A stretch of 29,376 nucleotides of DNA from a virus. The position numbers and the translations under genes are program-made. The notes below the pieces were generated by a model, which had not been told where the DNA came from, did not search any database, and saw only the letters and a program-made list of their open reading frames with translations. Shown here piece after piece: positions 14,775 to 22,547 of the stretch. The stretch is taken from positions 1 to 29,376 of the IMG/VR virus record IMGVR_UViG_3300009161_000166. One strand, written 5' to 3'. Each line of letters begins with the position of its first letter. Position 1 is the first letter of the stretch.

Positions 14775-16334
14775 ATGGTTGATTACAATATCGCGATCCC
14801 GCAGCAGCAGCTTTTTCAGGCTCCTGACTTTACGCAGAATGCCATGCGTATGCAGCAAGCGCAGTTGCAGGAAATGCAAATGCAGGCGCTTGCGCGCAAA
14901 AACGCCGCCGCCAGAAACACACAGCAGCTATTTGCGGACCCTAATTTTAGGCTTGATGACCCCGCGTCCATCAATAGATTAGGTCAAGCCGGTGGGGTTA
15001 AAGACGCCACCGCCGCGTTAGTTGCCGTTCGGCAAGCGCAAAAGTTAGAGCGGGACACGGCCAGTACTAACGCTAGTCTTGCGCAAACCTATCAAGCAAT
15101 GGGCGAGGCGGCATATACAAACGCACAAAATCGTTTGGCGGCTATTCCTCCGGGTGACGCGCGGTCTTACGCAAGCTGGCTTGAGGTGCATGGCCCAGCC
15201 TATAAAGCCAATGGTGTAAATCTTCCCACGCCGGAACAATGGGCGCAAGACCCAACAGGTAAACTTCAAGGCCATATGGTTGCTACGTCCCAGTCTGTTC
15301 GGGAAAGTATGAAGCCTCAACTTACCACAATTGGCGGCGTGCCCGCCGAATACACGCCCGGCAAGGGCGCAAAAGAACTTGGCATAACCCCGTTTGCACC
15401 GCAAGGTGCGGATACCGGCGCTGGAGCGGGTACTGGCCCGGCTACGGCGGCTATGAACCCTGACCGGCTTGCAGCCATGCAAGCTACGCAAGCGCGTCTT
15501 GGTCTTCCTCCTATGCAGCCCAGCGCAGCCGGGGCTAATGCTGCGGTCAACAACATGCCCGGCGCGGCTGCGCCAGCGGTGGGCAATGCTATGGTTGCGC
15601 CGCCAACAACAGAAGCGGGAGCAAAAAACACTTTACGCGCTGCCCCGATAGGCGCAGGCGAGTTTATCCAACAGCAAGAAGCGCAAAAGGAACAACGTAA
15701 AGCGCAGATTGCGCAAGAAGCCGCGCAGATACTTACCCCCGTTCAAGAGCAGAAAATGCGCACGGATGTAGGCGAAGCCCGCGCCAACGCCGGGGAGTCT
15801 ATGGCGACGCTTCAGGAAACGCTTCGCGCGGCCAAAGATGTTTTGGCGTTGCCTGAAGAGGCTAAAAACGCAATTTCTGGCTACACGGGAAAATATACGC
15901 CTAACCTCAGCGCGTCAGCAAAAGACGCGCAAACAAAATTTAACGACGTTGTTGGTCAGATAACCGCGATGTCCAAAGCCAGCGCAGGGTCTATCGGCAG
16001 CATGGCGGTTCAAGAATGGAAAATCTTGGCCGACCAAGTCGCGTCCTTGGATCTTACGAATATGGACGCAAAAACGCTTGATAGGCAGATGAAGATCATC
16101 GTCAATCGAGCCGAAGGTCTTATGAACCGTACGCGGTCCAATTACACAAACACGTACGGGCCTTTGATGGAAAAATATAAAGGCCAGTTTGACCTCCCCG
16201 CACCTACTCCGTCTATCGCCATAGGTATTGATCCCCGCGCGATTGAGAAGTTGCGCAACGATCCGTCTATGGCTAAGGCTTTTGATGAGCATTTTGGCCG
16301 TCCTGGCGCTGCCGCAGCAATTCTGGGGAAATAA
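14775..16334 (+). CDS. Probable DNA ejection / internal virion protein (medium)
   Basis: This 519-residue protein is rich in Ala and Gln. The N-terminus (PQQQLFQAPDFTQNAMRMQQAQLQEMQMQALARKNAAARNTQQLF area) is a long Gln/Met helix. The C-terminal third (about residues 300-470) is helical and acidic/basic mixed, including NTLRAAPIGAGEFIQQQEAQKEQRKAQIAQEAAQIL. The middle (about 200-300) is Pro/Ala/Gly-rich and likely flexible. This composition and the position between two other ejection-like genes suggest it is carried in the head and released with the DNA, as P22 gp20 or gp16. No transglycosylase or peptidase motif is seen. Its DNA uses more CAA and AT-ending codons than the tail genes upstream. 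Confidence 0.65.
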   Translation: MVDYNIAIPQQQLFQAPDFTQNAMRMQQAQLQEMQMQALARKNAAARNTQQLFADPNFRLDDPASINRLGQAGGVKDATAALVAVRQAQKLERDTASTNASLAQTYQAMGEAAYTNAQNRLAAIPPGDARSYASWLEVHGPAYKANGVNLPTPEQWAQDPTGKLQGHMVATSQSVRESMKPQLTTIGGVPAEYTPGKGAKELGITPFAPQGADTGAGAGTGPATAAMNPDRLAAMQATQARLGLPPMQPSAAGANAAVNNMPGAAAPAVGNAMVAPPTTEAGAKNTLRAAPIGAGEFIQQQEAQKEQRKAQIAQEAAQILTPVQEQKMRTDVGEARANAGESMATLQETLRAAKDVLALPEEAKNAISGYTGKYTPNLSASAKDAQTKFNDVVGQITAMSKASAGSIGSMAVQEWKILADQVASLDLTNMDAKTLDRQMKIIVNRAEGLMNRTRSNYTNTYGPLMEKYKGQFDLPAPTPSIAIGIDPRAIEKLRNDPSMAKAFDEHFGRPGAAAAILGK

Positions 16335-18404
16335 ATGGCAAACCCTTTTGCTGAATTTGAAGTTCCGGCTGGCCCGCGCAAAGCTGTGGGCGGGCGCGAA
16401 GCCGCGCCAAGTTCCGCAAACCCTTTTGCTGAATTTGAAGTTCCGAAAGCCCCGTCTAACGAACGCACTTTGACCGGTGCGGCGTTAGAAGGCGTGAAAG
16501 CGTTGCCGGGCGACATCGTGCATATGGCGGGGGGTCTTCTGGACGTGGCGGCTGGCGTGCCGCGCGCTGCGGCCAAGGCCGTGCTGCCCGCGCAAATGTT
16601 CTCCGCGATAGACACCTCAGTGGGTGCGCCGGGCGCGGGTGAGCGCGCCACTAACGCGTTCAACACCGTTGCCCGCGATCTTCCGCAGGGGCTGTTCACT
16701 AAAGCCGCTGAGGCTGTGCTTCCCGCCCATACGTTGGCGTTTAGCCGCGCAATAGCGCCTTTTGCAGAGCAAGCCAATCCCGAATTGCAAGCCCGTGCCA
16801 AAGCGACGGCGGATGCGTTCATTGACTCATACGCGGCGTATGGCGACAAGCAGAAATTCTTGGAGAAGCTGGCTACGCAGCCGACTTCGGTTCTGGCTGA
16901 CTTGTCCCTTGGGCTTGGCTTGGGCGCTAAGGTTGCGCCCGCTGGGCGCATAGCCGAGGCGCTCGAACGCGCGAGCGTGCTTACAGACCCCATCCGAGGC
17001 ACCGCAAACGCGCTGCAAGTTACCGGGAACGCCTTGGCGCGTCCGGTCACGGCTGTGTCTAACTTGTTTACGCCTAGCGCCAACATGCTTGTTCCGGCTT
17101 TGGAAGGTCGCGGCGCGGCGTACGTCAATGCGCTTCGCGGCGAAGGTAACGTCATTGTGCCCGGCAGCAAGCCTACAGCCGCCGAAGTGTTGGCGGGCGC
17201 AGGCGTCAGCGGCACGCAGTTCCCTGCGTTGCAGCAGCGGCTGCTTAAAGAAAATATGCCTACAGCCGCAGCGGAATTGGAAGCCGCGCAGACCGCCGCT
17301 CGTCAGCAGTCTATTGGTTCTATCGCTGAGACGCCCGCTAACCTTGAACAGGCCCGCACGACACGCGCGGCCAACGCCAAGGCTAATTACGAAGGGCCAA
17401 TGGCCGTTGAAGTTACGGCGGATGAAAAGCTCGCCCGTATGCTTCAGACGCCTGCTATGCAGGACGCCGTCAGAACGGCGCAAAAAAACGCCGCGAATGA
17501 GCAACGGCTGTTCAAAACAGGCGAAGACGTTCCGGCGCAGACTGTTACATCCACGGTTATGGGGCCGGATGGCAAGCCCCTTACCCGTGAAGCGCCAGCG
17601 GCATTTGCGACATATCCCGGCCAAAGCTTGCACGACATCAAGCTCGCGCTAGACGAAATGATAAAATCCTCGCCGGGTGTTACGGCGGCGGAAAGGGCCG
17701 AACAAAGGACTATTAAATCCGTCCGCGATCAATTTGTCGGGTGGATGGAGAACAAATTACCGGGCTACAAGACCGCGCGGGAAACTTTTGCCGCTGAAAG
17801 CAAGCCGATCAACGTCATGGAAGTCGGTAAGGTGCTTGAGCAGGCGCTCACTAGCCCGCTCAACGAAGGCGTCAGTCGTCCGGGTGTGTTCGCTACTGCG
17901 GTTCGCAACGCCCCCGCTACCATCAAGAAGGCCACAGGCGACACACGGTTCCAGACGTTATCCGACACGCTTGAGGCTGGGGACAGCCAAAAAGTGTCCA
18001 ACATCTTGCAAGACCTCGCGCGGACGGATGAGTATAAGCGTCTAGCCCAGCGCGGGGCGGAGCAAGCGAAAACCTTGGAGGCGGGCAACATCCCACGTAC
18101 GCCTGCTTTCTTTAGCTGGATCGCAACGGCGGCGAATAAGATCGCGGGCGCGCTGGAAGGGCGCATCCAGAGCGCAACGGCTATACGTTTGGCAGAAGCC
18201 ATGCTTGACCCGGCGACCGCCGCGACTGCTATTGAAAAAGCTATGGCTACAAAAGCAAATACGGCAGCACGCGGCGCTGCGGTACGTGCGCCGTTTAACG
18301 CGGCGGCGGAAGCCGCCCGTGCAGCAGCACCTTACGGCTCGCCCATATTGACGATTAACCGGCTCGCGCCGCCCCAAGATAACCGCAACTCAATGGCCCG
18401 GTGA
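16335..18404 (+). CDS. Large probable DNA ejection / internal virion protein with NPFAEFEVP duplication
   Basis: The product has 689 residues and is very Ala-rich. Its N-terminus holds the decapeptide ANPFAEFEVP twice, at about residues 2-11 and 28-37, encoded by identical 30-bp sequences. Next comes an Ala/Gly-rich hydrophobic zone (LTGAALEGVKALPGDIVHMAGGLLDVAAGVP and ADLSLGLGLGAKVAPAG), possibly membrane-interacting, and then a long helical region to the C-terminus. This resembles large phage internal proteins that form a channel through the host envelope. Position after two similar genes supports the role. I see no lytic transglycosylase or protease signature. The start follows the previous stop directly, with GGGGAA upstream. 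The peptide repeat may bind a partner inside the head. Confidence 0.65.
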   Translation: MANPFAEFEVPAGPRKAVGGREAAPSSANPFAEFEVPKAPSNERTLTGAALEGVKALPGDIVHMAGGLLDVAAGVPRAAAKAVLPAQMFSAIDTSVGAPGAGERATNAFNTVARDLPQGLFTKAAEAVLPAHTLAFSRAIAPFAEQANPELQARAKATADAFIDSYAAYGDKQKFLEKLATQPTSVLADLSLGLGLGAKVAPAGRIAEALERASVLTDPIRGTANALQVTGNALARPVTAVSNLFTPSANMLVPALEGRGAAYVNALRGEGNVIVPGSKPTAAEVLAGAGVSGTQFPALQQRLLKENMPTAAAELEAAQTAARQQSIGSIAETPANLEQARTTRAANAKANYEGPMAVEVTADEKLARMLQTPAMQDAVRTAQKNAANEQRLFKTGEDVPAQTVTSTVMGPDGKPLTREAPAAFATYPGQSLHDIKLALDEMIKSSPGVTAAERAEQRTIKSVRDQFVGWMENKLPGYKTARETFAAESKPINVMEVGKVLEQALTSPLNEGVSRPGVFATAVRNAPATIKKATGDTRFQTLSDTLEAGDSQKVSNILQDLARTDEYKRLAQRGAEQAKTLEAGNIPRTPAFFSWIATAANKIAGALEGRIQSATAIRLAEAMLDPATAATAIEKAMATKANTAARGAAVRAPFNAAAEAARAAAPYGSPILTINRLAPPQDNRNSMAR
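16338..16445 (+). repeat. 30-bp perfect direct repeat (16338-16367 and 16416-16445)
   Basis: Two identical 30-base copies are spaced by 78 bases, a multiple of three, so the frame is kept. Each encodes ANPFAEFEVP at the N-terminus of the large ejection protein. Full identity at synonymous sites suggests a recent duplication or gene conversion. Confidence 0.85.
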
Positions 18405-18405
18405 C

Positions 18406-18639
18406 ATGGAACCTCAGACGCTTATCAATATCGCCGGAGGCATCACCCTCTCGGTCGTGGGCTGGTTAGCCCGCGAGCTGTGGGGCGCGGTCAAGGACTT
18501 GCGCGAGGACATCCACCGGATCGAGGTCGATCTGCCCAAGACCTACGTCCCCCGCGCGGACCTCGACGCGCGGATGAAACGCATTGAAGACATGCTTCAA
18601 CGTATTGATGACAAGCTAGACGCAAAGGCGGACAAATAA
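18406..18639 (+). CDS. Membrane-anchored coiled-coil protein, probable lysis accessory
   Basis: The product has 77 residues: one N-terminal membrane segment (about residues 5-27, LINIAGGITLSVVGWLARELWG) followed by a charged helical region (VKDLREDIHRIEVDLPK and RMKRIEDMLQRIDDKLDAKADK) that reads as a coiled coil. Such proteins are common just upstream of phage holins and endolysins. It could be a small holin, an antiholin-like regulator, or an inner-membrane spanin-like protein, and the sequence alone does not choose. Its stop overlaps the holin ATG by one base (TAATG), which supports a shared lysis cassette. There is no lipobox and no outer-membrane partner was recognised. Confidence 0.65.
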   Translation: MEPQTLINIAGGITLSVVGWLARELWGAVKDLREDIHRIEVDLPKTYVPRADLDARMKRIEDMLQRIDDKLDAKADK

Positions 18640-19031
18640 TGGCATTCGGCATCGACGACGCCATCGCGGCAGCGCTCAAGGTCCTCGACAAGTTCGTCCC
18701 AGATCCGCAGGCCAAGGCCAAGGCGGAGGGCGAGCTGCGCTCCAGCCTTCAGGCGTGGGACAAGGGCCAGACCGATGTCAACGTCGTCGAGGCTGCCAAT
18801 TCGAACCTGTTCGTGTCGGGCTGGCGTCCGTTCATCGGCTGGGTGTGCGGCGCTGCGCTGGCTTACCAGTACGTTGCAGCGCCTCTGCTGATGTGGGTAG
18901 CCACCAGCCTGCATATCGCGCTGGCGGCCCCTCCCAAGCTCGATGGGATGCTGTGGGAGCTGGTCTTCGCCCTACTCGGAATGGGCGGGCTTCGCACGCT
19001 GGAGAAGGTCAAGGGAGTGGCGTCCAAATGA
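18639..19031 (+). CDS. Holin, GTA-type 3-TM family
   Basis: This 130-residue protein has a charged N-terminal helical part (DPQAKAKAEGELRSSLQ), then the motif SGWRPFIGWVCGAALAYQY, two further hydrophobic stretches (about residues 80-97 and 104-120), and a short basic tail (LEKVKGVASK). The NSNLFVSGWRPFIGW phrase is characteristic of the three-TM holin family first named from gene transfer agents. Holins open the inner membrane at a set time so the endolysin can reach peptidoglycan. The gene overlaps the muramidase start (ATGA), a normal holin-endolysin pairing. This family is common in phages of alphaproteobacteria but is not limited to them. Confidence 0.85.
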   Translation: MAFGIDDAIAAALKVLDKFVPDPQAKAKAEGELRSSLQAWDKGQTDVNVVEAANSNLFVSGWRPFIGWVCGAALAYQYVAAPLLMWVATSLHIALAAPPKLDGMLWELVFALLGMGGLRTLEKVKGVASK

Positions 19032-19540
19032 AGTCCAACTTCGACCGTTCCTTGAAGCTGATGCTCGCGCATGAGGGCGGCTACGTCTGCAATCCGAAAG
19101 ATCCTGGAGGCATGACAAACCTCGGCGTCACCAAGGCGACGTGGGAGTCCTACGTGGACCACGACGTGAGCGAGGCCGAGATGCGGGCGCTGACGCCCGC
19201 CAAGGTCGCGCCGCTGTACAAGGAACGGTACTGGGACGCCGTGCGTGGCGATGACCTGCCAGCAGGCGTGGATTTCGCCATGTTCGACTTCGCGGTGAAC
19301 TCCGGCCCCGTGCGCGCCATCAGGACGCTGCAATCGTCGCTGGCGGTCCCGACAGACGGCATGATCGGCCCGCGCACGTTGAAGGCCGTCAGCATGATCG
19401 AGCCGGGCGTCGTCATCGACAACCTGTGCCGCGAGCGTGTGCAGTTCTTGGCCCGGCTCTCGACCTACAAGACCTTCGGGCGCGGCTGGATACGCCGCGT
19501 CAACGAGGTGGAAGTGCAGGCTAGGGAGATGGCAAAATGA
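19028..19540 (+). CDS. Endolysin: GH108 muramidase with peptidoglycan-binding region
   Basis: This 170-residue protein starts at ATG 19028, overlapping the holin stop as ATGA. The N-terminal LMLAHEGGYVCNPKDPGGMTNLGVTKATW contains the EGGY motif of glycoside hydrolase family 108, with Glu16 as the probable catalytic residue. Further family features are YKERYWDAVRGDDLPAGVDFAMFDFAVNSG and a C-terminal region (LQSSLAVPTDGMIGPRTLKAV, then RRVNEVEVQA) like the peptidoglycan-binding module attached to GH108 enzymes. It cleaves the glycan backbone of murein after the holin opens the membrane. There is no signal peptide, so it depends on the holin. The longer in-frame ATG at 18755 lies inside the holin gene and was rejected. 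Confidence 0.92.
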   Translation: MKSNFDRSLKLMLAHEGGYVCNPKDPGGMTNLGVTKATWESYVDHDVSEAEMRALTPAKVAPLYKERYWDAVRGDDLPAGVDFAMFDFAVNSGPVRAIRTLQSSLAVPTDGMIGPRTLKAVSMIEPGVVIDNLCRERVQFLARLSTYKTFGRGWIRRVNEVEVQAREMAK

Positions 19541-20259
19541 ACTGGATGGAACAGTTATTCGGTTCATCAACGCCGCAGAACAAGATGCTGGACGTTCCAA
19601 AGCGTCCGGTAGGCTGGACCACGCCGGAAGAACTGGCGAACGCAAAACAATACGACTCGGCTTACGGCGACCGTTCAGCGGCGTTTTTTCAGCCCGGCAC
19701 GCGGATGCGTATGCCTAAAGATTTTATGGAAATGCGGTCTGCGTTTAACAACGACGCGGTCGGAAAACTTGGGCTGCAAGCTATAGACCCTGCAATGGCA
19801 GACCGCCTTTATTCAGCTTGGCTCGCGGCGCAGTCCAGCCCCACGGCAGCGGTCGGGTACGACCCACGTCAGTTTGTAACCGCGCCGCCAGCGGTCACGC
19901 AAGGCAGGCAACTCAGTCTGGGCGGAACGTATACGCCCAGCACAGACCAGATCATGTCCACCGGCCAACACGATAGCACGCTTGTGCATGAGTCCATTCA
20001 CCGAGGCGTGCAGAAATTGCGCGACGCAGGCATGATGCCCGACAGCGCTAAGGCGTATTCGGAAGAAATCCTTACGCGCGCGTTAATGCAGAAATATTTC
20101 GGAGGCGTAGAACAAGGCCGTGGCGACGCGGGCGACCAACAAGTCGCGGAAGGTAAACGCTTCACCGAGAACCCCATCGGTAAATCGGTCCTCAACGACA
20201 TTGAAAACGCGTCTTCCAAATTGTACGCTAGCGCCCGCCCGCGTGGCGGCCCCCGCTAA
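19537..20259 (+). CDS. Protein with HExxH zinc-protease-like motif, function unknown
   Basis: This 240-residue protein overlaps the muramidase stop (ATGA). In the second half, STLVHESIHRGVQKL carries an HExxH motif at residues 151-155, on a predicted helix preceded by hydrophobic residues, as in zincin metallopeptidases. About 20 residues on, AYSEEILTRALMQKYFGG offers Glu176/Glu177 as a possible third zinc ligand. The N-terminal half (ASTPQNKMLDVPKRPVGWTT-type start, then a Pro/Gln region) shows no known domain. I do not recognise the family. It could be a peptidase acting in lysis, in virion maturation, or after ejection. Its codon use (many CAA, AT-ending codons) resembles the ejection genes more than the adjacent lysis genes. 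The stop overlaps the convergent gene by four bases. Confidence 0.65.
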   Translation: MNWMEQLFGSSTPQNKMLDVPKRPVGWTTPEELANAKQYDSAYGDRSAAFFQPGTRMRMPKDFMEMRSAFNNDAVGKLGLQAIDPAMADRLYSAWLAAQSSPTAAVGYDPRQFVTAPPAVTQGRQLSLGGTYTPSTDQIMSTGQHDSTLVHESIHRGVQKLRDAGMMPDSAKAYSEEILTRALMQKYFGGVEQGRGDAGDQQVAEGKRFTENPIGKSVLNDIENASSKLYASARPRGGPR

Positions 20260-20459
20260 GGAGATGGCTGCGCGGCCCGGAGCGTAGCGAGCAGCTCGTC
20301 ACGCTCGCGCGTGGCCCGCAGGGCCGTGAACCGCTGATGCAGGCGGACCACGACAGTGCCCCGGCGCATCCCGACCAGTTCGTCATGCAGCAACTGCTGG
20401 ACCGCCGCCTCCGACAGCGACGGCAGCTTCTTATTGAGGGTTCGCCAATTCATTGTCAT
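20256..20459 (-). CDS. Small helical phage protein of unknown function
   Basis: The product has 67 residues. Starts at 20459 (MTMNW) or 20453 (MNW) are both possible; the first overlaps the HNH stop as ATGA and has GAGGA four bases upstream. It reads MNWRTLNKKLPSLSEAAVQQLLHDE and continues VGMRRGTVVVRLHQRFTALRATRERDELL. It is charged and helical, with an N-terminal WRTLNK segment I have seen in small proteins near helicase or primase genes of other phages. Function is unknown. It ends by overlapping the convergent HExxH gene over 20256-20259, with no visible terminator between the two transcripts. Confidence 0.6.
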   Translation of the reverse strand: MTMNWRTLNKKLPSLSEAAVQQLLHDELVGMRRGTVVVRLHQRFTALRATRERDELLATLRAAQPSP

Positions 20460-20935
20460 TTGTTCCTCGCAAAATCGCCATGCAGTTGAAGTCTAGCGCG
20501 CGCAGCCATAGCTTCTGCGTCGGCTAAAGAGCTAAACGCGCCGTAATAGTATGATACCCCATCGCAAAGCAGCGATACTTTCCATTTTCCTATCGCTTTA
20601 CACAGCGAAACGTTTTTTACGCCGGACGAATTATTCACGCTTATCTTTCTGTTAAAACCATTCGTGCTGTTGTTTGCTGCTCTCAAATTTTCGATGTCGT
20701 TGTTTAACGGATTACCGTCTATATGGTCTACTCGTTTTGGGATGTATCCGTGAAACATTAAAAACACAATCCGATGTACTCCGTAAACTTTTTTTCGGAT
20801 GCCAACTTCGCGGTATCCGTTGCCGTGTACGCAGCCCGCTTCAGCGCCTATTTTTGTGCGGGGGTTAGGCGATATCAACCAATACAATTTGCCTTGGTCG
20901 TACCGCCAAAGTTGGCGCGCTTCGTCTTGGGTCAT
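20456..20935 (-). CDS. HNH endonuclease with AP2-like DNA-binding domain (probable homing endonuclease)
   Basis: This 159-residue protein has an HNH_3-type core: VHRIVFLMFHGYIPKRVDHIDGNPLNNDIENLRAANNSTNGFN, with His54, Asp70-His71 and Asn79/80 in the expected order. The C-terminal half (about 103-155: SGVKNVSLCKAIGKWKVSLLCDG, then YYYGAFSSLADAEAMAARARLQLHGDFAR) matches the AP2-like DNA-binding module. Such free-standing enzymes cut at specific sites and spread with flanking DNA. The gene is clearly AT-rich compared with its neighbours (22 G+C in 60 bases at 20641-20700). It overlaps both neighbours by four bases (ATGA), so it did not interrupt the operon. It may be a recent arrival inserted between the helicase and the small gene. 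Confidence 0.85.
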   Translation of the reverse strand: MTQDEARQLWRYDQGKLYWLISPNPRTKIGAEAGCVHGNGYREVGIRKKVYGVHRIVFLMFHGYIPKRVDHIDGNPLNNDIENLRAANNSTNGFNRKISVNNSSGVKNVSLCKAIGKWKVSLLCDGVSYYYGAFSSLADAEAMAARARLQLHGDFARNK

Positions 20936-22275
20936 GCTTTCAGTTCCTCTAGGGCTATGTCCGAGATCGCGCGCTTGTCGCGCAGGGCGGACCAGATCCG
21001 TTCGTCGATAGTCTTATTACAAAGCAGCAGATAACACCAGACCGGTTGCGTCTGCCCGCCCCGGTGCAGGCGTCCGACCGTCTGCTCGTACAGCTCCAAC
21101 GACCACGGCAGCGACACGAAGACGATCTTGTTGCCGCCGTGTTGCAGATTGAGACCGTGGCCCGCCGACTTGGGGTGGATCAGCAGCAGCTCAATCTGGC
21201 CCGCGTTCCAGCGTTCAATGGCGCGGGCGTCGTCAATCGTCTGGGCGTGCGGGAACCGGCGGCGCAGCTCGGCCAGCTCCTCCTTGTAGTTGTAGACGAC
21301 GATGGTGTTGGCCCGCTGGTTCTCGTCCAGCAGCTCAACCAGCCGGTCGAACTTGTGGCCGCTGATCCAGATCGCGCGCTTGTCCACGTCAAATTTGCCC
21401 GGCCTGTCGCTGGCGGTTGAGGTGCTGTGGTAGACGAACCCGGAGGCCATCTGCTGGAGCTTGCTGGTCACGGCGGCCGCGTTGGCCGCGATGACCTGCG
21501 CCGATCCTAGCTCCAGCATCAGGTCGCGCTTCATGACGTTGTAAGGCCTGATGTCGGTCATGTCGCACGCCAGCTCGACCGTGTGGAGCGGCGGCAGCTT
21601 GTCGGCGTACACACCAGGCTCCAGCACGAACGTGGCGGGCTTGATCGTCGCCATGATCTGCTCCAACGATCCCTTGCGTGGCGACCACTCGCCGAAGTCG
21701 CGGTTGATGCAGACGAAGTAGCGTTGCAGGAACGCGCCCTTGGACCGGCCCAGCAGCGCCTGATCGACGATCTTGCACTGCCCGAACACGTCCTCCAGAC
21801 CGTTGGACGTGAACGACCCGGTCAAGCCCCAACGGTAGCGCACGCCCTTGAGGAGCTTCTCCAGCGCCTTGAACCGCTTTCCGCTGGGGTTCTTGACGCG
21901 CGTCAGCTCGTCGAACACCACGCCGTCGAAGCGGGCCATGTCGGCGTCGGTGAGCGTCTGGATGTTGTCGTAGTTCATCACAACCACATCGGCGTCGGAC
22001 GCTAACGCCGCCGCCCGCTGTGCCGGTGTGCCGACCGCCAGCGCCATCGTCAGCCCCGCCGCCCACTTGGGCCGCTCGACCGGCCACACGTCGGTGCAGA
22101 CCCGCTTGGGCGCGAGGATCAGCCAGCGCCGGGCGTAGCCGTCCGACACCGCCGCCGCCAGCGCGGTCAGCGTGATGGCGGTCTTGCCCGCGCCGACCGG
22201 CGCGAGGATCATGGCGGTGTCGTGCTCGAACAGGAAGTCTGCCGCGTCGTCTTGGTACGGTCTGAGCTTCAGCAT
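20932..22275 (-). CDS. SNF2-like DEAD-box-type helicase
   Basis: This 447-residue superfamily 2 ATPase starts at ATG 22275, overlapping the VRR-NUC stop. An in-frame start at 22317 would lie deep inside that gene. Motifs in order are Q-motif PYQ (Gln8), Walker A APVGAGKT (25-32), Walker B FDELT (121-125, a variant of DEAH), LTGSFTSNG (motif III, about 151), SAGHGLNLQ (motif V, about 370) and QTVGRLHRGGQ (motif VI, 398-408, with Arg402/Arg405). The Arg-His-Arg-Gly-Gly-Gln ending is typical of SNF2-type helicases in phages. It probably remodels DNA or replication intermediates using ATP. The linked VRR-NUC gene is a frequent partner. It is transcribed opposite to the surrounding phage genes. 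Confidence 0.88.
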   Translation of the reverse strand: MLKLRPYQDDAADFLFEHDTAMILAPVGAGKTAITLTALAAAVSDGYARRWLILAPKRVCTDVWPVERPKWAAGLTMALAVGTPAQRAAALASDADVVVMNYDNIQTLTDADMARFDGVVFDELTRVKNPSGKRFKALEKLLKGVRYRWGLTGSFTSNGLEDVFGQCKIVDQALLGRSKGAFLQRYFVCINRDFGEWSPRKGSLEQIMATIKPATFVLEPGVYADKLPPLHTVELACDMTDIRPYNVMKRDLMLELGSAQVIAANAAAVTSKLQQMASGFVYHSTSTASDRPGKFDVDKRAIWISGHKFDRLVELLDENQRANTIVVYNYKEELAELRRRFPHAQTIDDARAIERWNAGQIELLLIHPKSAGHGLNLQHGGNKIVFVSLPWSLELYEQTVGRLHRGGQTQPVWCYLLLCNKTIDERIWSALRDKRAISDIALEELKA

Positions 22276-22547
22276 CCCGTCTCCCGCGCCCACTCGTTGA
22301 TCTCTTCGCGCGACCACAGGCAGGCGTAGTCCTGCCCCAACGCCAGCATGTCAGCGGCAAACTTTGTCTGGAGCGGTGCCAGCCGCCCGCCCTTCTTCTT
22401 AAGCTCCACAAACCACGTCTGGCCGTTGGGCAGGCACGCCACCTGATCCGACACGCCGCGCAGCGTGGGCGACTTGAACTTGTACGTCCGCCCACCCATG
22501 CGGGCGACCGTCCAGATGAAATACGCCTCGATTTCTTTCTCAAGCAT
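22269..22547 (-). CDS. VRR-NUC domain nuclease
   Basis: This 92-residue protein starts at ATG 22547, preceded by a GGGAG element on the minus strand. A longer upstream frame extends into the divergent gene and was rejected. The pattern KFKSPTLRGVSDQVACLPNGQTWFVELKKKGGRLAPLQTKF is a VRR-NUC core: Glu5, Asp34, Glu48-x-Lys50 and Gln60 form the PD-(D/E)xK-type active site. Standalone VRR-NUC proteins in phages can cut structured DNA such as Holliday junctions or flaps. The adjacent SNF2-like helicase gene overlaps its stop, suggesting the two work together on branched DNA. It is the first gene of the minus-strand cluster. Confidence 0.87.
   Translation of the reverse strand: MLEKEIEAYFIWTVARMGGRTYKFKSPTLRGVSDQVACLPNGQTWFVELKKKGGRLAPLQTKFAADMLALGQDYACLWSREEINEWARETGC

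Noticed and set aside
16142-17215. Minus-strand frame (357 codons) under the ejection genes
   Set aside because: It spans the junction of two plus-strand genes and has Ala/Ser/Pro low complexity with no domain.
18755-19027. N-terminal extension of the muramidase
   Set aside because: It would be read inside the holin gene in another frame, and the GH108 domain starts normally at ATG 19028, which overlaps the holin stop.
21389-22543. Second minus-strand frame (384 codons) overlapping the SNF2-like helicase and VRR-NUC genes
   Set aside because: The product is Arg/Gly/Ala/Ser-rich and frame-shifted relative to the clear helicase motifs; it is a shadow of GC-rich coding DNA.
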